From Clostridiales bacterium (lineage in GTDB: Bacteria > Bacillota > Clostridia > Christensenellales > Borkfalkiaceae): 53,604 bases of DNA. A program made the position numbers and the translations under genes. The notes beneath the pieces were generated by a model, which was not told the origin of the DNA, ran no database searches, and was given only the letters and a program-made list of their open reading frames with translations. The DNA lies in NCBI GenBank assembly GCA_015071005.1, contig SVIG01000010.1, forward strand, positions 1-53,604, given 5' to 3'. Below are positions 32,769 to 42,343 of this stretch, in pieces. Position 1 is the stretch's first letter. The number at the start of each line of letters is the position of its first letter.

Positions 32769-33419
32769 TTATTTCGTACCGAAAAGTCTATCCCCTGCGT
32801 CTCCGAGCCCAGGCAAGATATAACAATGCTCGTTGAGCTCTCTATCCACCGCCGCTACGTACAAATCCACGTCGGGATGGTCTTTCAAAATACGGCGTAC
32901 GCCTTCGGGCGCGCTGACCAAGCAGCAAAGCTTAATCTTAGTCACACCGCGTTTTTTCAGCATAGAAATTGCGTCGGACGCGCTACCGCCCGTTGCGAGC
33001 ATCGGGTCAACGACAATCAAAATACGTTGTTCCGCATCGGCAGGGAGTTTGCAATAGTATTCGACGGGTTGACAAGTTTCATGGTCGCGATACAAGCCGA
33101 TATGCCCGACTTTTGCGTTGGGAATAAGCTTTTGCACCCCCGAAACCATACCCAAGCCTGCACGCAAAATGGGAATAATCCCCACCGCCTTGCCTGATAC
33201 GGCATAGCATTTCGCCTTTTCAAGCGGCGTATCTACGAGCACTTCTTCCAAAGGAAGGTCTTTCGTCGCCTCATAAGTGAGCAGCATCGCGATTTCTTCC
33301 GCAAGCTCCGCAAACTGCTTGGTCGTCGTGTTGATATCACGCAAAATCGCAAGCTTATGCTCGATAAGCGGATGCTTTACGTGATGAAATTTTGGATTTT
33401 GATAAAATTCGTGTACCAT
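32769..33419 (-). CDS. upp: Uracil phosphoribosyltransferase
   Basis: 216 residues, usual length about 208. Salvages uracil with PRPP to UMP in the cytosol. Characteristic N-terminal [19 protein letters not shown], the PRPP loop [16 protein letters not shown] and the uracil-binding C-terminal [17 protein letters not shown] are all present. Lies after rpiB in the order tsaC-ywlE-rpiB-upp, which resembles the Bacillus ywlC-to-upp region. Confidence 0.97.
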   Translation of the reverse strand: MVHEFYQNPKFHHVKHPLIEHKLAILRDINTTTKQFAELAEEIAMLLTYEATKDLPLEEVLVDTPLEKAKCYAVSGKAVGIIPILRAGLGMVSGVQKLIPNAKVGHIGLYRDHETCQPVEYYCKLPADAEQRILIVVDPMLATGGSASDAISMLKKRGVTKIKLCCLVSAPEGVRRILKDHPDVDLYVAAVDRELNEHCYILPGLGDAGDRLFGTK

Positions 33420-33439
33420 AAGTATTCCCCTTTTACGGT

Positions 33440-33892
33440 TTATTTACAATATTTTTCTTCGATTGCTTTAATTTTTGCGATACGCCTATCGTGGCGCTCA
33501 CCGCCTTCGTATTCGCAGGTCAAAAAGGCGCTTACCATCTCTTCCATCAAGCCAACGCCCACAACCTTTTCCCCAAACGCAATCATATTCGCATCGTTAT
33601 GATAACGGGTGTATTTCGCGCAGTATACGTCGTGACAATGCGCACAGCGAACCCCAGGGACTTTATTCGCGACAATCGATACGCCGATCCCCGACGAACA
33701 AACCACGATTCCGCGTTCGCATTCTCCGCTTGCCACCGCTTCCGCGGCTTTCAAAGCAAAATCGGGATAATCGCAAGAATCGCTCGTATACGTGCCGAAA
33801 TCTTGGACTTCGTGACCGAGCTTTTCCACGTAGGAAATCACCGCTTTTTTCAAATTGATACCACCATGGTCGCATGCAACTGCAATTTTCAT
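33440..33892 (-). CDS. rpiB: Ribose-5-phosphate isomerase B
   Basis: 150 residues, normal for RpiB/LacAB isomerases. Interconverts ribose 5-phosphate and ribulose 5-phosphate in the pentose phosphate pathway. Visible motifs: [13 protein letters not shown] at the N-terminus, YPDFA, the active-site loop [11 protein letters not shown] (the family usually has CGTGIG, so Gly and Thr are both Ser here while the Cys base is kept), and HNDANMI. Five bases after the ywlE stop, so closely coupled to it. The sugar specificity cannot be fixed from sequence alone. Confidence 0.92.
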   Translation of the reverse strand: MKIAVACDHGGINLKKAVISYVEKLGHEVQDFGTYTSDSCDYPDFALKAAEAVASGECERGIVVCSSGIGVSIVANKVPGVRCAHCHDVYCAKYTRYHNDANMIAFGEKVVGVGLMEEMVSAFLTCEYEGGERHDRRIAKIKAIEEKYCK

Positions 33893-33897
33893 ATTCT

Positions 33898-34470
33898 TTA
33901 CTCCTTCCTTTCCGTCGAATTAGTTTCGTCGTTGTTCTCTATCTTTTTCCGTCTGCCGCGCTTTTTGGGAAGAATCGCATGCTCGCGCAAATGCAATTTT
34001 TCAATGAGCATCGGCATACCTGTTGCCAATAACGCATACACGTAGCGATAGCACTCGATATCCTTGCCGTAAGGATCAAGCACGTCGCTGCCCGTCAATT
34101 CCGCAAAGGAATAGACGTTATTTTCAATCTCTTCCACACCCAATTTACGCAAGACGCTCCAACGCATATCCATCAAATAATCGCGGTGTTTTTCCGTCAT
34201 GCATACGATTGCGAATGCGTCGCGAAGAAGCGCAGGCGTGATTTTTTTCGACTTAAACATTTCCACGTTAATGCCGTTTTCCTGCAAAACCAACGCGGAC
34301 TTGGGATTGATGGTGTCCCCACGCTTTGCCGCAGTACCTGCGGACGTGACCGTGAAGCCACCGAGCTTTTGCGCTTTTAACGCCTTATCGAGCAGCTTTT
34401 CCGCCATGGGAGAGCGACAGGTATTGCCTGTGCATACGAATATGATTTTTTTCTTCTTTGGTGCGCTCAT
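33898..34470 (-). CDS. ywlE: Low-molecular-weight phosphatase, YwlE-type protein-arginine phosphatase
   Basis: 190 residues. The P-loop VCTGNTCRSPMAE begins at residue 12: Cys13 nucleophile, Arg19, and Thr17, the residue that in YwlE steers specificity to phospho-arginine rather than phospho-tyrosine. The general-acid Asp is in VLDPYG. YwlE removes arginine phosphate marks placed by McsB for ClpCP degradation. The C-terminus (about 160-190) is an extra, lysine/arginine-rich then acidic tail not needed for the fold. Lies between tsaC and rpiB as in Bacillus. Confidence 0.88.
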   Translation of the reverse strand: MSAPKKKKIIFVCTGNTCRSPMAEKLLDKALKAQKLGGFTVTSAGTAAKRGDTINPKSALVLQENGINVEMFKSKKITPALLRDAFAIVCMTEKHRDYLMDMRWSVLRKLGVEEIENNVYSFAELTGSDVLDPYGKDIECYRYVYALLATGMPMLIEKLHLREHAILPKKRGRRKKIENNDETNSTERKE

Positions 34471-34497
34471 CTCGTACCTGCCTACCCTTTTTTTTCG

Positions 34498-35517
34498 TTA
34501 GTGCTTTATATCCGACGACGTACAAGCCTTTCTCAAACGGTTTAATACGCCCACCATTACGCCGCTTTTTTCCGTCGGCTCAATGGTAATAAGTACGTCG
34601 CAAACCTTTTCCGCTTTCCGCAAGAGCTCGTAAAGCCTTGCCGCCATTTCGCTTTCCGTCCTGCCAAGATTGAGCGTTTCCACGCCGCTTTGCTCGAAAA
34701 GCATTACGAATTGTTCTTCACAAAGCGCGGCTACCCGTTTCCCTGCAAGCTTTTCTTTGACGCATTCGGCTACTGCCCTTTCAAGCTCGTTTGCCGTAAA
34801 CAAACGGGTTTGGCAACGGGGGGAATAGTGCTTATACAGCACCCCCGGACTTTTCACCTTTTCTCCCGACTGAAAATCGGGCGTGTACTCACCGCAAGCC
34901 CCGACGACTTTGGCAATCATCTCTCGCGTAATCAAGCCGGGACGCAAAATCACGGGGATATCCCCCGTTACGTCGCAAACGGTACTTTCAATCCCACCTT
35001 CGCAAGCGCCGCCGTCCAAAATCAAAGGGATCTTGCCCTCAAAATCGTCGTAGACGTGCTCTGCACTTGTGGGCGACACGTGCTTGGATAAATTCGCACT
35101 CGGCGCGACCATGGGTATGTCCAACGCCCGCAAAAGCGCTTGTGCACCTTCGTGCGCAGGTACTCGGATTGCAAGTGTGTTCAGTCCGCAAGAAACATAT
35201 TTACTCACTTTCCCCGTCGACGGATAAACGAGCGTCAACGGACCGGGCAAAAAGGCTTCACGCAGTTTTTTTGCATACGGCGGATCGTAATCGATAATTT
35301 TCGATAAATCGTAATCGCTGTGCACGTGCGCTATCAAGGGATTGTCGTTCGGTCTACCCTTGACCTCAAAAATCTTTTGCACCGCTTGATCGTCAAACGC
35401 GTTGCCCCCCAAGCCGTACACCGTTTCCGTAGGAATCGCAACCACGCCGCCCGAGAATATTAAATTTTTCGCTTCCGCAATACTCTCTGCGGTGATGGTT
35501 TTGATTTGTGTTTGCAT
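34498..35517 (-). CDS. tsaC: L-threonylcarbamoyladenylate synthase, Sua5-type
   Basis: 339 residues, full-length Sua5 form rather than the short TsaC. YrdC domain (1-210) with GGVVAIPTETVYGLG, KGRPNDNPLIAH, PGPLTLV, APSAN and ESTV motifs, a linker with SPGVLYKHYSPR, and the C-terminal Sua5 domain. It makes threonylcarbamoyl-AMP from Thr, bicarbonate and ATP, the first step of the t6A37 modification of ANN-decoding tRNAs. The equivalent Bacillus gene is ywlC, also just upstream of ywlE. Confidence 0.95.
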   Translation of the reverse strand: MQTQIKTITAESIAEAKNLIFSGGVVAIPTETVYGLGGNAFDDQAVQKIFEVKGRPNDNPLIAHVHSDYDLSKIIDYDPPYAKKLREAFLPGPLTLVYPSTGKVSKYVSCGLNTLAIRVPAHEGAQALLRALDIPMVAPSANLSKHVSPTSAEHVYDDFEGKIPLILDGGACEGGIESTVCDVTGDIPVILRPGLITREMIAKVVGACGEYTPDFQSGEKVKSPGVLYKHYSPRCQTRLFTANELERAVAECVKEKLAGKRVAALCEEQFVMLFEQSGVETLNLGRTESEMAARLYELLRKAEKVCDVLITIEPTEKSGVMVGVLNRLRKACTSSDIKH

Positions 35518-35573
35518 AATGAAAATTTAGATTTATTGTTAGAATATGGCGCGCATACTCTTTACACCAAAAA

Positions 35574-35640
35574 CGGTGGAGCTGCGAGCAAGACAAGAAA
35601 AACGCAAGCTTGACGCCGTATTGCGACGCATATACGCCGT
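35574..35640. repeat. Dispersed repeat, short copy
   Basis: GAGCTGCGAGCAAGACAAG ... TTGCGACGCATATACG in the 125-bp gap between dnaB and tsaC. It shares its two ends with the 39067-39152 element, with a shorter middle. Confidence 0.5.
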
Positions 35641-35642
35641 TT

Positions 35643-37151
35643 TTACTCGAAGGGAATTTCGTCGTCTGCAAGCGTTAAAGCACTCTTTCTCATCGGGGGC
35701 TCGGGTACGCCGTGATCGTAATCGTCTTCGGGCGCTTCGTATTCCACGTCGTCGTCATACTGCACAGGCTGTACACCGTATTGCGGGGGTTCGTCGTCGC
35801 GGTTTTGTTCGTCTACGTCCACGAACTTCGTGCATTCGCCGATGAATTTCAAGGAAACTCTGCCCTGTTCACCGCCACGGTGCTTGGCAAGAATCAACTC
35901 CGCCGCGCCTTTGACGATTTTGCCCGATGCGATTTCTTCCGCCGTTGCAACGGCTTCGGGACGGTTGATGAACATTACGATGTCCGCGTCTTGTTCGATT
36001 GCGCCCGATTCACGAAGGTCGGAAAGGGTAGGCTCTTTGGACTGAATACGGCGGAGCTGGGAAAGCGCGATAACGGGCACGCCAAGCTCCTTTGCCATAA
36101 TCTTCAAGTCACGGGTGATCGACGCGATTTCTTGTTGTCTATTTTCCGCGCCTGCCATCTTGGAATCCCCACTCGACATAAGCTGGATATAGTCGATCAT
36201 GATCATATCGAGATTGCCGCTCGCCGATTTCAAACGGCGGCACTTGGACAAGATTTCCGCAGGCGTAACGCGCGAGGAATCGTCGATATAGATTTTGCTC
36301 TTCTTCAACTGATCGCTTGCAAGCATAAGCTTTTTCCATTCTTTTGCGTCAAGAGCGCCGTCGAGGGCTTTTTGCATACTCACCTTTGCGTACGAGCAAA
36401 TAAGTCTTTGCACGATTTCGCTTCTCGGCATTTCGAGCGAGAATACGGCGCAGGTTTTGCCTGCGTTCAAAGACGCATGCTCGACCAAGTTCATAGCGAG
36501 CGACGTTTTACCCATACCGGGACGAGCCGCCAGGACGATAAGCGCGCCCGGCTGTAAGCCGTGCGTCATTCTATCCAGACGCTTGTAGCCCGTCGGTACT
36601 CCCTTAAAGGAGTTCGGGTCGGACTGCAATTTTTCGAACTTTTGCAAAACTTCCCCGATGATATCCCCTTCGTTCATGCCCAAAAGCACCGAGCGTTCGG
36701 ATTGCTGGGAAATATCGTAAATCGTCTTTTCCGCAAAGGAAAGAGAAGTCTTTTCGTCCGTGTTTTTCATTGACGTTTCAATGATTTTTCTCGACGCACG
36801 AATGAGCTTACGGTTGATGCTATCACGCGTGATAATGTCGTAATACGACTTATAATTCGCCGCGGACGGCGTGAGCTGGGTAAGCTCGGTGAGATAGACG
36901 ATACCACCAGCCTTTTCAAGTGCGGCTTCACTTTCGAGCTGATCGGATACCGTGACGATATCGACCGGTTTTCTATCGTTGAAAACCTTGCTCATCGCAC
37001 GTAAAATCAGCTTATGCGAGTCTTGGTAAAAATCCGCCTCGGAAAGCTTATCGATAAGCTCCGATGCGATTTCGTTGTCGATTAAAAGACAACCCAAAAG
37101 CGCCATTTCCGCGTCGCGGTTATAGGGCATCGTATTGATTTCGTTTGCCAT
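35643..37151 (-). CDS. dnaB: Replicative DNA helicase DnaB with an acidic C-terminal tail
   Basis: 502 residues. N-terminal DnaB domain (about 8-110), linker, and RecA-like motor (about 180-440) with Walker A ARPGMGKTS near 209-217, Walker B MIMIDYIQLMSS, and the arginine-finger/H4 regions (RESGAIEQDADIVMFINRP, AKHRGGEQG). It unwinds DNA ahead of the replisome as a ring hexamer. After the motor there is an unusual acidic, Pro/Tyr-rich tail of about 60 residues ending LADDEIPFE, which looks like the C-terminal tip of single-strand-binding protein (DDDIPF). Upstream of tsaC and downstream of pepF in the leftward block. Confidence 0.96.
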   Translation of the reverse strand: MANEINTMPYNRDAEMALLGCLLIDNEIASELIDKLSEADFYQDSHKLILRAMSKVFNDRKPVDIVTVSDQLESEAALEKAGGIVYLTELTQLTPSAANYKSYYDIITRDSINRKLIRASRKIIETSMKNTDEKTSLSFAEKTIYDISQQSERSVLLGMNEGDIIGEVLQKFEKLQSDPNSFKGVPTGYKRLDRMTHGLQPGALIVLAARPGMGKTSLAMNLVEHASLNAGKTCAVFSLEMPRSEIVQRLICSYAKVSMQKALDGALDAKEWKKLMLASDQLKKSKIYIDDSSRVTPAEILSKCRRLKSASGNLDMIMIDYIQLMSSGDSKMAGAENRQQEIASITRDLKIMAKELGVPVIALSQLRRIQSKEPTLSDLRESGAIEQDADIVMFINRPEAVATAEEIASGKIVKGAAELILAKHRGGEQGRVSLKFIGECTKFVDVDEQNRDDEPPQYGVQPVQYDDDVEYEAPEDDYDHGVPEPPMRKSALTLADDEIPFE

Positions 37152-37232
37152 AGTGTTTCCCCTTTTATGTTCGGCGGCAGCGTTTCAACGCGTACACGCC
37201 CATCTCTTTCGTTTATTTTGTAGCCTTGAAAA

Positions 37233-39014
37233 TCAAAGCAAGCTCTTAAATTCTTCCAAGGTGTCCTTGAATTCCTGCATCGCCGCTTCAAAAGGCGCTT
37301 TCGTCGTTAAGTCTACGCCTGCTTTTTGCAAAATACTTACGGGGTCGGTACAACCGCCCGAAGAAAGGAACTCAAAATAATCCTTTACCGCGCTTTCCCC
37401 TTCACTCAAAATGCGCTTCACAATCGAAAGCGCGGATACAATCCCCGTCGCGTATTTGTAGACGTAGAAGGAATTGTAAAAATGGGGAATTCTCGCCCAT
37501 TCGTACGCGATTTGCGGATCGTGGATCACGCCGTCGCCGTAGTAATCTTTATTGAGCTGATAGTAAACTTCGCTTAAATTTTCTTTCGTCAAAGCCTCTC
37601 CTGCTTCCGCTCTCGCGTGTGCGATTTGTTCAAACTCCGCAAATTGCGTTTGGCGGAACAAGGTCGCACGGAACATATCCATATAATAGTTGAGCAGGTA
37701 TTTCTTAAAATTGATATCCGTGCTCGTCTTATACAAGTGCTTCAATAAAAGCACTTCGTTGACGGTGCTTGCAATCTCCGCAAGAAAAATCGTATAGCTT
37801 GCCTTGGAATAGGGCTGCGCTTGCACCGATTTGTAGGTATGGAGCGCGTGCCCCATTTCGTGTGCGATGGTGAAAACGTCCGTCGTCGTCGGTTGATAAT
37901 TCAAAAGCACGTACGGGTGCACGTCGTAGATCCCTGCCGAGTACGCGCCGCAACGCTTGCCTTCGTTTTCGCAAACGTCAATCCAACCCTTTTCTTTGCC
38001 CATTCGAAGCAACTCTTGATACTCCTTGCCAAGAGGCGCGAGTCCTTCAATCACGAGCTCGTACGCTTCCTCGAACGAGATTTTGATGTCCGCATCCGCG
38101 ACAAGAGGCATGTGCACGTCGTATAAATGCTGTCCTTCCAAGCCCAATACTTTTTTGCGCGTGGAAATATAATCGTGCATCAAAGGCAAGGCACCGTGTA
38201 CCGATTCAATCAAGTTTTCATATACGATTCCGTCTACGTCTTCGTTATGGAGCGCCATATCCTTGCAACTTGCAAAATTGCGGACGGTCTTATAGAAAAC
38301 GTCCTTTTTTACGTTGCTAAAATAAGTCTGCGCAATCGAATCAATCAAGTTGATATACGCTTGATAATATTTTTCGAACCATTCCTTACGCTCTTCGCGA
38401 TTTTCCGAATGCAACACCACGCCGTACGTGCCGTGGCTCATTTGCGTTTCTTCGCCGTTGAGCTTTGCCATAGGCAAATTCAAGTTCGCGTTGTTGAGCA
38501 TGGAAAATACGCTTTGGAAATCCCCCATAACGTCGCTGCCAAGCGCGAGCAAGCGCTCTTCCGCTTCACTCAAAACGTGCGCTTTGGATTTCAACACCGA
38601 GCGGAGCTTGTAATCATAGTCCGCAAAATCGGGGTCGGCGATAAAGTCCTGCAAAACCTTTTCGTCGAGCGAAGTAAGCTCGGGGTCAACGAAGGACAAA
38701 CGCGCAAAAATTTGCGGAAACAACGCGCTGATTCTCGCGTGCTTGGACGTATACTTGGAAATGCGCAAATCCTCGTCGTGGCGCATGTGCGCGTAAAGAT
38801 ACAGCCTTTCCAAGCGACGGGAAATCTCGTCAGTGAGCCGCAAACAAGCAAGCAAATCGACTTTATTGGACAGCTTGCCCTTGAACGCGTCGAAATCATA
38901 TTCCGCATACGTTTCTTCTACTTTTTTATACTCTTCATCCCAAGCCTCGTCGCTTTCAAAAACGTCCGTAAGCTTCCATTTCAAGTTTTCAGGGACTTCC
39001 TTTCTTTCCAACAT
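37233..39014 (-). CDS. pepF: Oligoendopeptidase F
   Basis: 593 residues, normal for the M3B family. Zinc site HEMGHALH near residue 385 with the downstream Glu in FLAEIASTVNE. N-terminal helical domain 1-200. Cytosolic metallopeptidase that cuts peptides of roughly 7-17 residues, used for nitrogen supply and peptide turnover. Stands upstream of dnaB with an 81-base gap that shows no clear signal. Confidence 0.95.
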   Translation of the reverse strand: MLERKEVPENLKWKLTDVFESDEAWDEEYKKVEETYAEYDFDAFKGKLSNKVDLLACLRLTDEISRRLERLYLYAHMRHDEDLRISKYTSKHARISALFPQIFARLSFVDPELTSLDEKVLQDFIADPDFADYDYKLRSVLKSKAHVLSEAEERLLALGSDVMGDFQSVFSMLNNANLNLPMAKLNGEETQMSHGTYGVVLHSENREERKEWFEKYYQAYINLIDSIAQTYFSNVKKDVFYKTVRNFASCKDMALHNEDVDGIVYENLIESVHGALPLMHDYISTRKKVLGLEGQHLYDVHMPLVADADIKISFEEAYELVIEGLAPLGKEYQELLRMGKEKGWIDVCENEGKRCGAYSAGIYDVHPYVLLNYQPTTTDVFTIAHEMGHALHTYKSVQAQPYSKASYTIFLAEIASTVNEVLLLKHLYKTSTDINFKKYLLNYYMDMFRATLFRQTQFAEFEQIAHARAEAGEALTKENLSEVYYQLNKDYYGDGVIHDPQIAYEWARIPHFYNSFYVYKYATGIVSALSIVKRILSEGESAVKDYFEFLSSGGCTDPVSILQKAGVDLTTKAPFEAAMQEFKDTLEEFKSLL

Positions 39015-39066
39015 ATCTGATATTTCCTTTTAAGTTGCAATTTTACGTTCCGCCCAAAAAGGACGG

Positions 39067-39152
39067 AGATGCGAGCAGTTCAAGGCGCCGCGAAGGAGCG
39101 TACCGAGTAGTACGTGACTGAGCGGCAACGCCGAAATGCGACGCATATACGT
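39067..39152. repeat. Dispersed repeat, long copy
   Basis: Fills the gap between pepF and the UPF0210 gene: GATGCGAGCAGTTCAAGG ... a small GTAC-CGAGTA-GTAC palindrome ... AATGCGACGCATATACG. The ends recur at 35574-35640. Its right end is 7 bases from the UPF0210 stop. Confidence 0.5.
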
Positions 39153-39158
39153 TCTTTT

Positions 39159-40514
39159 TTAGTTTTTGAAGCTGTGAATGGGGGCAGGTATATTCCCACC
39201 GCGATTGATGAGTCTCGACGAGTCGCAATTATGCACGGGCATAATGGGCGCACGGCCGAGCAAACCGCCGAAATTGACCTGCTCGCCAACACCCTTATTC
39301 GGTGCAGGGATAATACGAACCGCCGTCGTTTTATTGTTGATCATACCAATCGCCGCTTCGTCCGCAATCATCGCGGAAATCGTCGTAGCAGGCGTGTCGC
39401 CGGGGATTGCAATCATGTCCAAGCCCACGCTGCAAACGCAGGTCATCGCTTCGAGCTTATCAAGGGTAATCGCGCCCTTTTCCGCCGCCCGAATCATACC
39501 GATATCTTCGGATACGGGGATAAACGCGCCCGAAAGCCCGCCCACGCGTGAGCTTGCCATTACGCCGCCCTTTTTCACCGCGTCGTTGAGCATCGCAAGC
39601 GCCGCCGTCGTACCGTGACCGCCCACCGTTTCAATGCCGAGCTCTTCCAATATCGCAGCAACCGAATCGCCTACCGCAGGCGTGGGCGCAAGGGACAAGT
39701 CCACAATGCCAAACTGCGCGTTCAAGCGTTTTGCCGCTTCCTTGGCAACAAGCTGCCCTGCACGCGTAATTTTGAATGCTGTACGCTTAATCATTTCCGC
39801 CGCGTCCGTTAAGTCCGCGTCGGGAATTTGCTCTAATGCGTGCTTTACAACGCCGGGGCCGGAAACGCCTACGTTGATGACCGTATCCGCCTCGCCTACG
39901 CCGTGGAAAGCGCCTGCCATAAAGGGGTTGTCCTCCACCGCATTACAAAACGCCACGAGCTTCGCCGCGCCGATACCGTCCGCATCCTTGGTCAAAAATG
40001 CCGCTTCTTTGAAAATTTCGCCAAGCATTTTCACCGCTTCCATATTGATACCCGACTTCGTCGAGCCGACGTTGACGGACGCACAAAGGCGTTTCGTCGT
40101 CGCCAAGACTTCGGGAATCGTGCGAAGAAATACTCTTTCATAGTCCGCCAAGGACTTATGCACAAGCGCGGAGTAACCGCCTAAAAAGTCGATACCAAGG
40201 GTTGCCGCCGCATCGTCGAGCGCTTTGCCCACAAGGGGCGCTTTTTCGGGGAATGCCGCCGTAATCAAGCTCACGGGCGTGACGGAAACACGTTTATTGA
40301 CGATGGGAATACCGTATTCCCCCGAAAGATCGGAAGCGGTTTTTACAATGTTTTCCGCTTTCTTACAAACCAAATCGTAGACCTTTCTCGCCGTTTCTTC
40401 TGCACTATCGCGAATGCAGCCGAGCAGGGAAATCCCCATCGTAATCGTGCGGATATCCAAATGCTCCTTCTCGACCATTGCAATCGTTTCTAAAACGTCG
40501 TTATTGCTAAACAT
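39159..40514 (-). CDS. UPF0210 (DUF711) family protein
   Basis: 451 residues. Conserved family of unknown function; segments such as [39 protein letters not shown] and [12 protein letters not shown] match it along the whole length. It is nearly always paired with an ACT-domain protein of the UPF0237 family, as here (19-base gap), which suggests amino-acid or ligand-controlled activity. No membrane segments. The name PFL family protein reflects weak similarity to pyruvate formate lyase; there is no evidence of that activity here. Confidence 0.9.
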   Translation of the reverse strand: MFSNNDVLETIAMVEKEHLDIRTITMGISLLGCIRDSAEETARKVYDLVCKKAENIVKTASDLSGEYGIPIVNKRVSVTPVSLITAAFPEKAPLVGKALDDAAATLGIDFLGGYSALVHKSLADYERVFLRTIPEVLATTKRLCASVNVGSTKSGINMEAVKMLGEIFKEAAFLTKDADGIGAAKLVAFCNAVEDNPFMAGAFHGVGEADTVINVGVSGPGVVKHALEQIPDADLTDAAEMIKRTAFKITRAGQLVAKEAAKRLNAQFGIVDLSLAPTPAVGDSVAAILEELGIETVGGHGTTAALAMLNDAVKKGGVMASSRVGGLSGAFIPVSEDIGMIRAAEKGAITLDKLEAMTCVCSVGLDMIAIPGDTPATTISAMIADEAAIGMINNKTTAVRIIPAPNKGVGEQVNFGGLLGRAPIMPVHNCDSSRLINRGGNIPAPIHSFKN

Positions 40515-40532
40515 ATCCTTTTCTCCTACGCC

Positions 40533-40802
40533 TTATACGTTATGCATTGCGTTGAAGATATCTTCGTGCTGCATATAAATTGCCATACCGATTTGTTTGC
40601 CCATTTCCGCGCATTCTTTTGCGAGCACGGAAAGCTCCGTTTTCGCTTCGCTCATATCTACGATCATAATCATCGCGAAATATTCCCCCATAATCGTTTG
40701 GGAAATATCTTCGATATTTACGCCGCGTTCCGCTAAAAATGCGCTGACCTTTGCAATGATACCCTTCTTGTCTTTACCCGTGACGGTGACGACTGCTCTC
40801 AT
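40533..40802 (-). CDS. ACT-domain protein, UPF0237 family
   Basis: 89 residues, one ACT domain (RAVVTVTGKDKKGIIAKVSAFLAERGVNIEDISQ... is the standard beta-alpha-beta opening). ACT domains bind small ligands, usually amino acids, and control partner enzymes; the partner is probably the adjacent UPF0210 protein. ATG 40802 is chosen over an upstream ATG because AAGGAG lies at the right distance and the ACT fold begins exactly there. Confidence 0.92.
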   Translation of the reverse strand: MRAVVTVTGKDKKGIIAKVSAFLAERGVNIEDISQTIMGEYFAMIMIVDMSEAKTELSVLAKECAEMGKQIGMAIYMQHEDIFNAMHNV

Positions 40803-40840
40803 ACTTATGTTTCTCCTTTCTTTTTCTCTCAATATCCAGC

Positions 40841-41455
40841 TTATTCTTCCGTTGTTTTCTCAATCAATTTTTCCGTTTCTTTGACGGATTCTAAGGATTC
40901 TTGATAATCCTCGTCCACTTCTTCGAATTCGAGCGCCTTCTTCGTGATGATGTGGTACTGAATCACGAAGTTGCTTTGCACGATATATTGCACGTAATCG
41001 CCGCTGTCAAACTCGGGCAAAGGCATTTCGGGATCAAACCACGCTTCGCGTTCTCTCCATTCCTGTTTCTTTTTGTTCCACGTTTCAAACACGCAAGCCA
41101 TAACGTCGATATTGTCCTTTTGCAAGCTCTTTTCATCGAAACAATAGAAATAGTTTTTCTCTTCGTTTTTCAAGCCTTCCGAAACGTAGGTGAGCATACG
41201 ATAATACCTTCTCACTCTGCTCCACTTGATTGCCAAATACGGGAAGGCAAACACGATATAAAACACCGTTGCGATATATACCGTCCACTTCATCGGTTTT
41301 GCCTGTGACGCACCGTAAGGCAAGCCCATATAATAAATCCAACAAGCAAGACTCAAAATCAAGTACGCGAAGGTAATCGACATAAAGAACCAAAAAATTC
41401 TTCTCTTTTGCTTGTAGGTCTTCAAAAAATAAGCGTCATTGTATACGGAAACCAT
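40841..41455 (-). CDS. Membrane protein, unknown
   Basis: 204 residues. Two membrane segments (about 20-44 and 58-77) close to the N-terminus, then a hydrophilic domain of about 125 residues with Trp-rich WNKKKQEWREREAWFDPEMPLP and an acidic C-terminus. No recognised family. It lies between degV and the ACT protein with gaps under 40 bases, so it belongs to the same transcript. Confidence 0.72.
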   Translation of the reverse strand: MVSVYNDAYFLKTYKQKRRIFWFFMSITFAYLILSLACWIYYMGLPYGASQAKPMKWTVYIATVFYIVFAFPYLAIKWSRVRRYYRMLTYVSEGLKNEEKNYFYCFDEKSLQKDNIDVMACVFETWNKKKQEWREREAWFDPEMPLPEFDSGDYVQYIVQSNFVIQYHIITKKALEFEEVDEDYQESLESVKETEKLIEKTTEE

Positions 41456-41473
41456 TTTTCTATTCTTCCCCTT

Positions 41474-42319
41474 TTATTTCGTGATAAAAAGTACGCCGAG
41501 CGTGTTTTTGCCGCAATGGCTCGTGACAATCGACCCTGCGACCGTTTCGATCACTTCGTCAAACTCGAACAATTCCTCCACCTTTTCCTTCGCCGCGTCC
41601 ACGAACACTTGATCCGCCGTGGAATGGGTGATAAAGCAACGAGTCTTGTCGTAATTGGGATATTGATTCTTCAAATCCTCTACGTACTGTTTTAAGTAAA
41701 CTTCGGGCTTACCGCGATATTTTTTGCCAGGTACGAGCTGCCCGTCATCCATATAAATCAAGGGGTGGATTTTGAACATTGCCGCCACCGTCTTGACCAT
41801 ACCCGACACTCTACCGCCCTTGTGCAAGTAGTCTAAGCTATCGGGCACGAAGGAAGTATTGACCTTTGCACGTAACGACAAAATTTCTTCTTCGATTTCG
41901 TCCACGCTCTTGCCCTCGTCGCGCAAATCCGCCGCCTTCATCACGAGCAAGCCTTGCCCCGTAGAAAGGGCTTTGGAATCGATGACGCGCACTTTGCCGC
42001 CGAAGCTTTCCGCCGCCTGCTTTGCCATATTATGCGAGCCCGAGCTCTTTGCGGAAATGTTGAAATGGATCAAAAAATCGTAGCCCGCTTCCAATTCCGC
42101 CTTGAAAAATTCTTCGTAATCGCCGATACTCGGCGCGCTCGTCTTGGGCAAAATACCCGTTTCCTTAACGAACTTAAAAATGTCGGTAGGCGTAATATCC
42201 ACGCCGTCGTGATAGGATTTATCGTCTAAGGTAACCTGCAAGGGCAAAATACCAATATTTCGTGTTTCCACCAAACTGTTTAAGTCACAAGTACTGTCCG
42301 ACGTAATACGAATTTTCAT
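41474..42319 (-). CDS. DegV family fatty-acid-binding protein
   Basis: 281 residues. N-terminal IRITSDSTCDL, then LPKTSAPSIGDYEEFF, FNISAKSSGSHNMA and SLDYLHKGGRVSG, all DegV signatures; the C-terminal domain ends GSIVTSHCGKNTLGVLF. DegV (FakB) proteins bind fatty acids and, with FakA kinase, present them for phosphorylation into phospholipid synthesis. No fakA is in this window, so this may be one of several FakB-like paralogues. Confidence 0.92.
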   Translation of the reverse strand: MKIRITSDSTCDLNSLVETRNIGILPLQVTLDDKSYHDGVDITPTDIFKFVKETGILPKTSAPSIGDYEEFFKAELEAGYDFLIHFNISAKSSGSHNMAKQAAESFGGKVRVIDSKALSTGQGLLVMKAADLRDEGKSVDEIEEEILSLRAKVNTSFVPDSLDYLHKGGRVSGMVKTVAAMFKIHPLIYMDDGQLVPGKKYRGKPEVYLKQYVEDLKNQYPNYDKTRCFITHSTADQVFVDAAKEKVEELFEFDEVIETVAGSIVTSHCGKNTLGVLFITK

Positions 42320-42343
42320 AATTATTCACTCCTTTTTTCTCGT

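Noticed and set aside
33440-33892. RpiB judged inactive because of CSSGIG in place of CGTGIG
   Set aside because: The catalytic Cys is kept and Thr to Ser is conservative; all other motifs are normal, so activity is likely.
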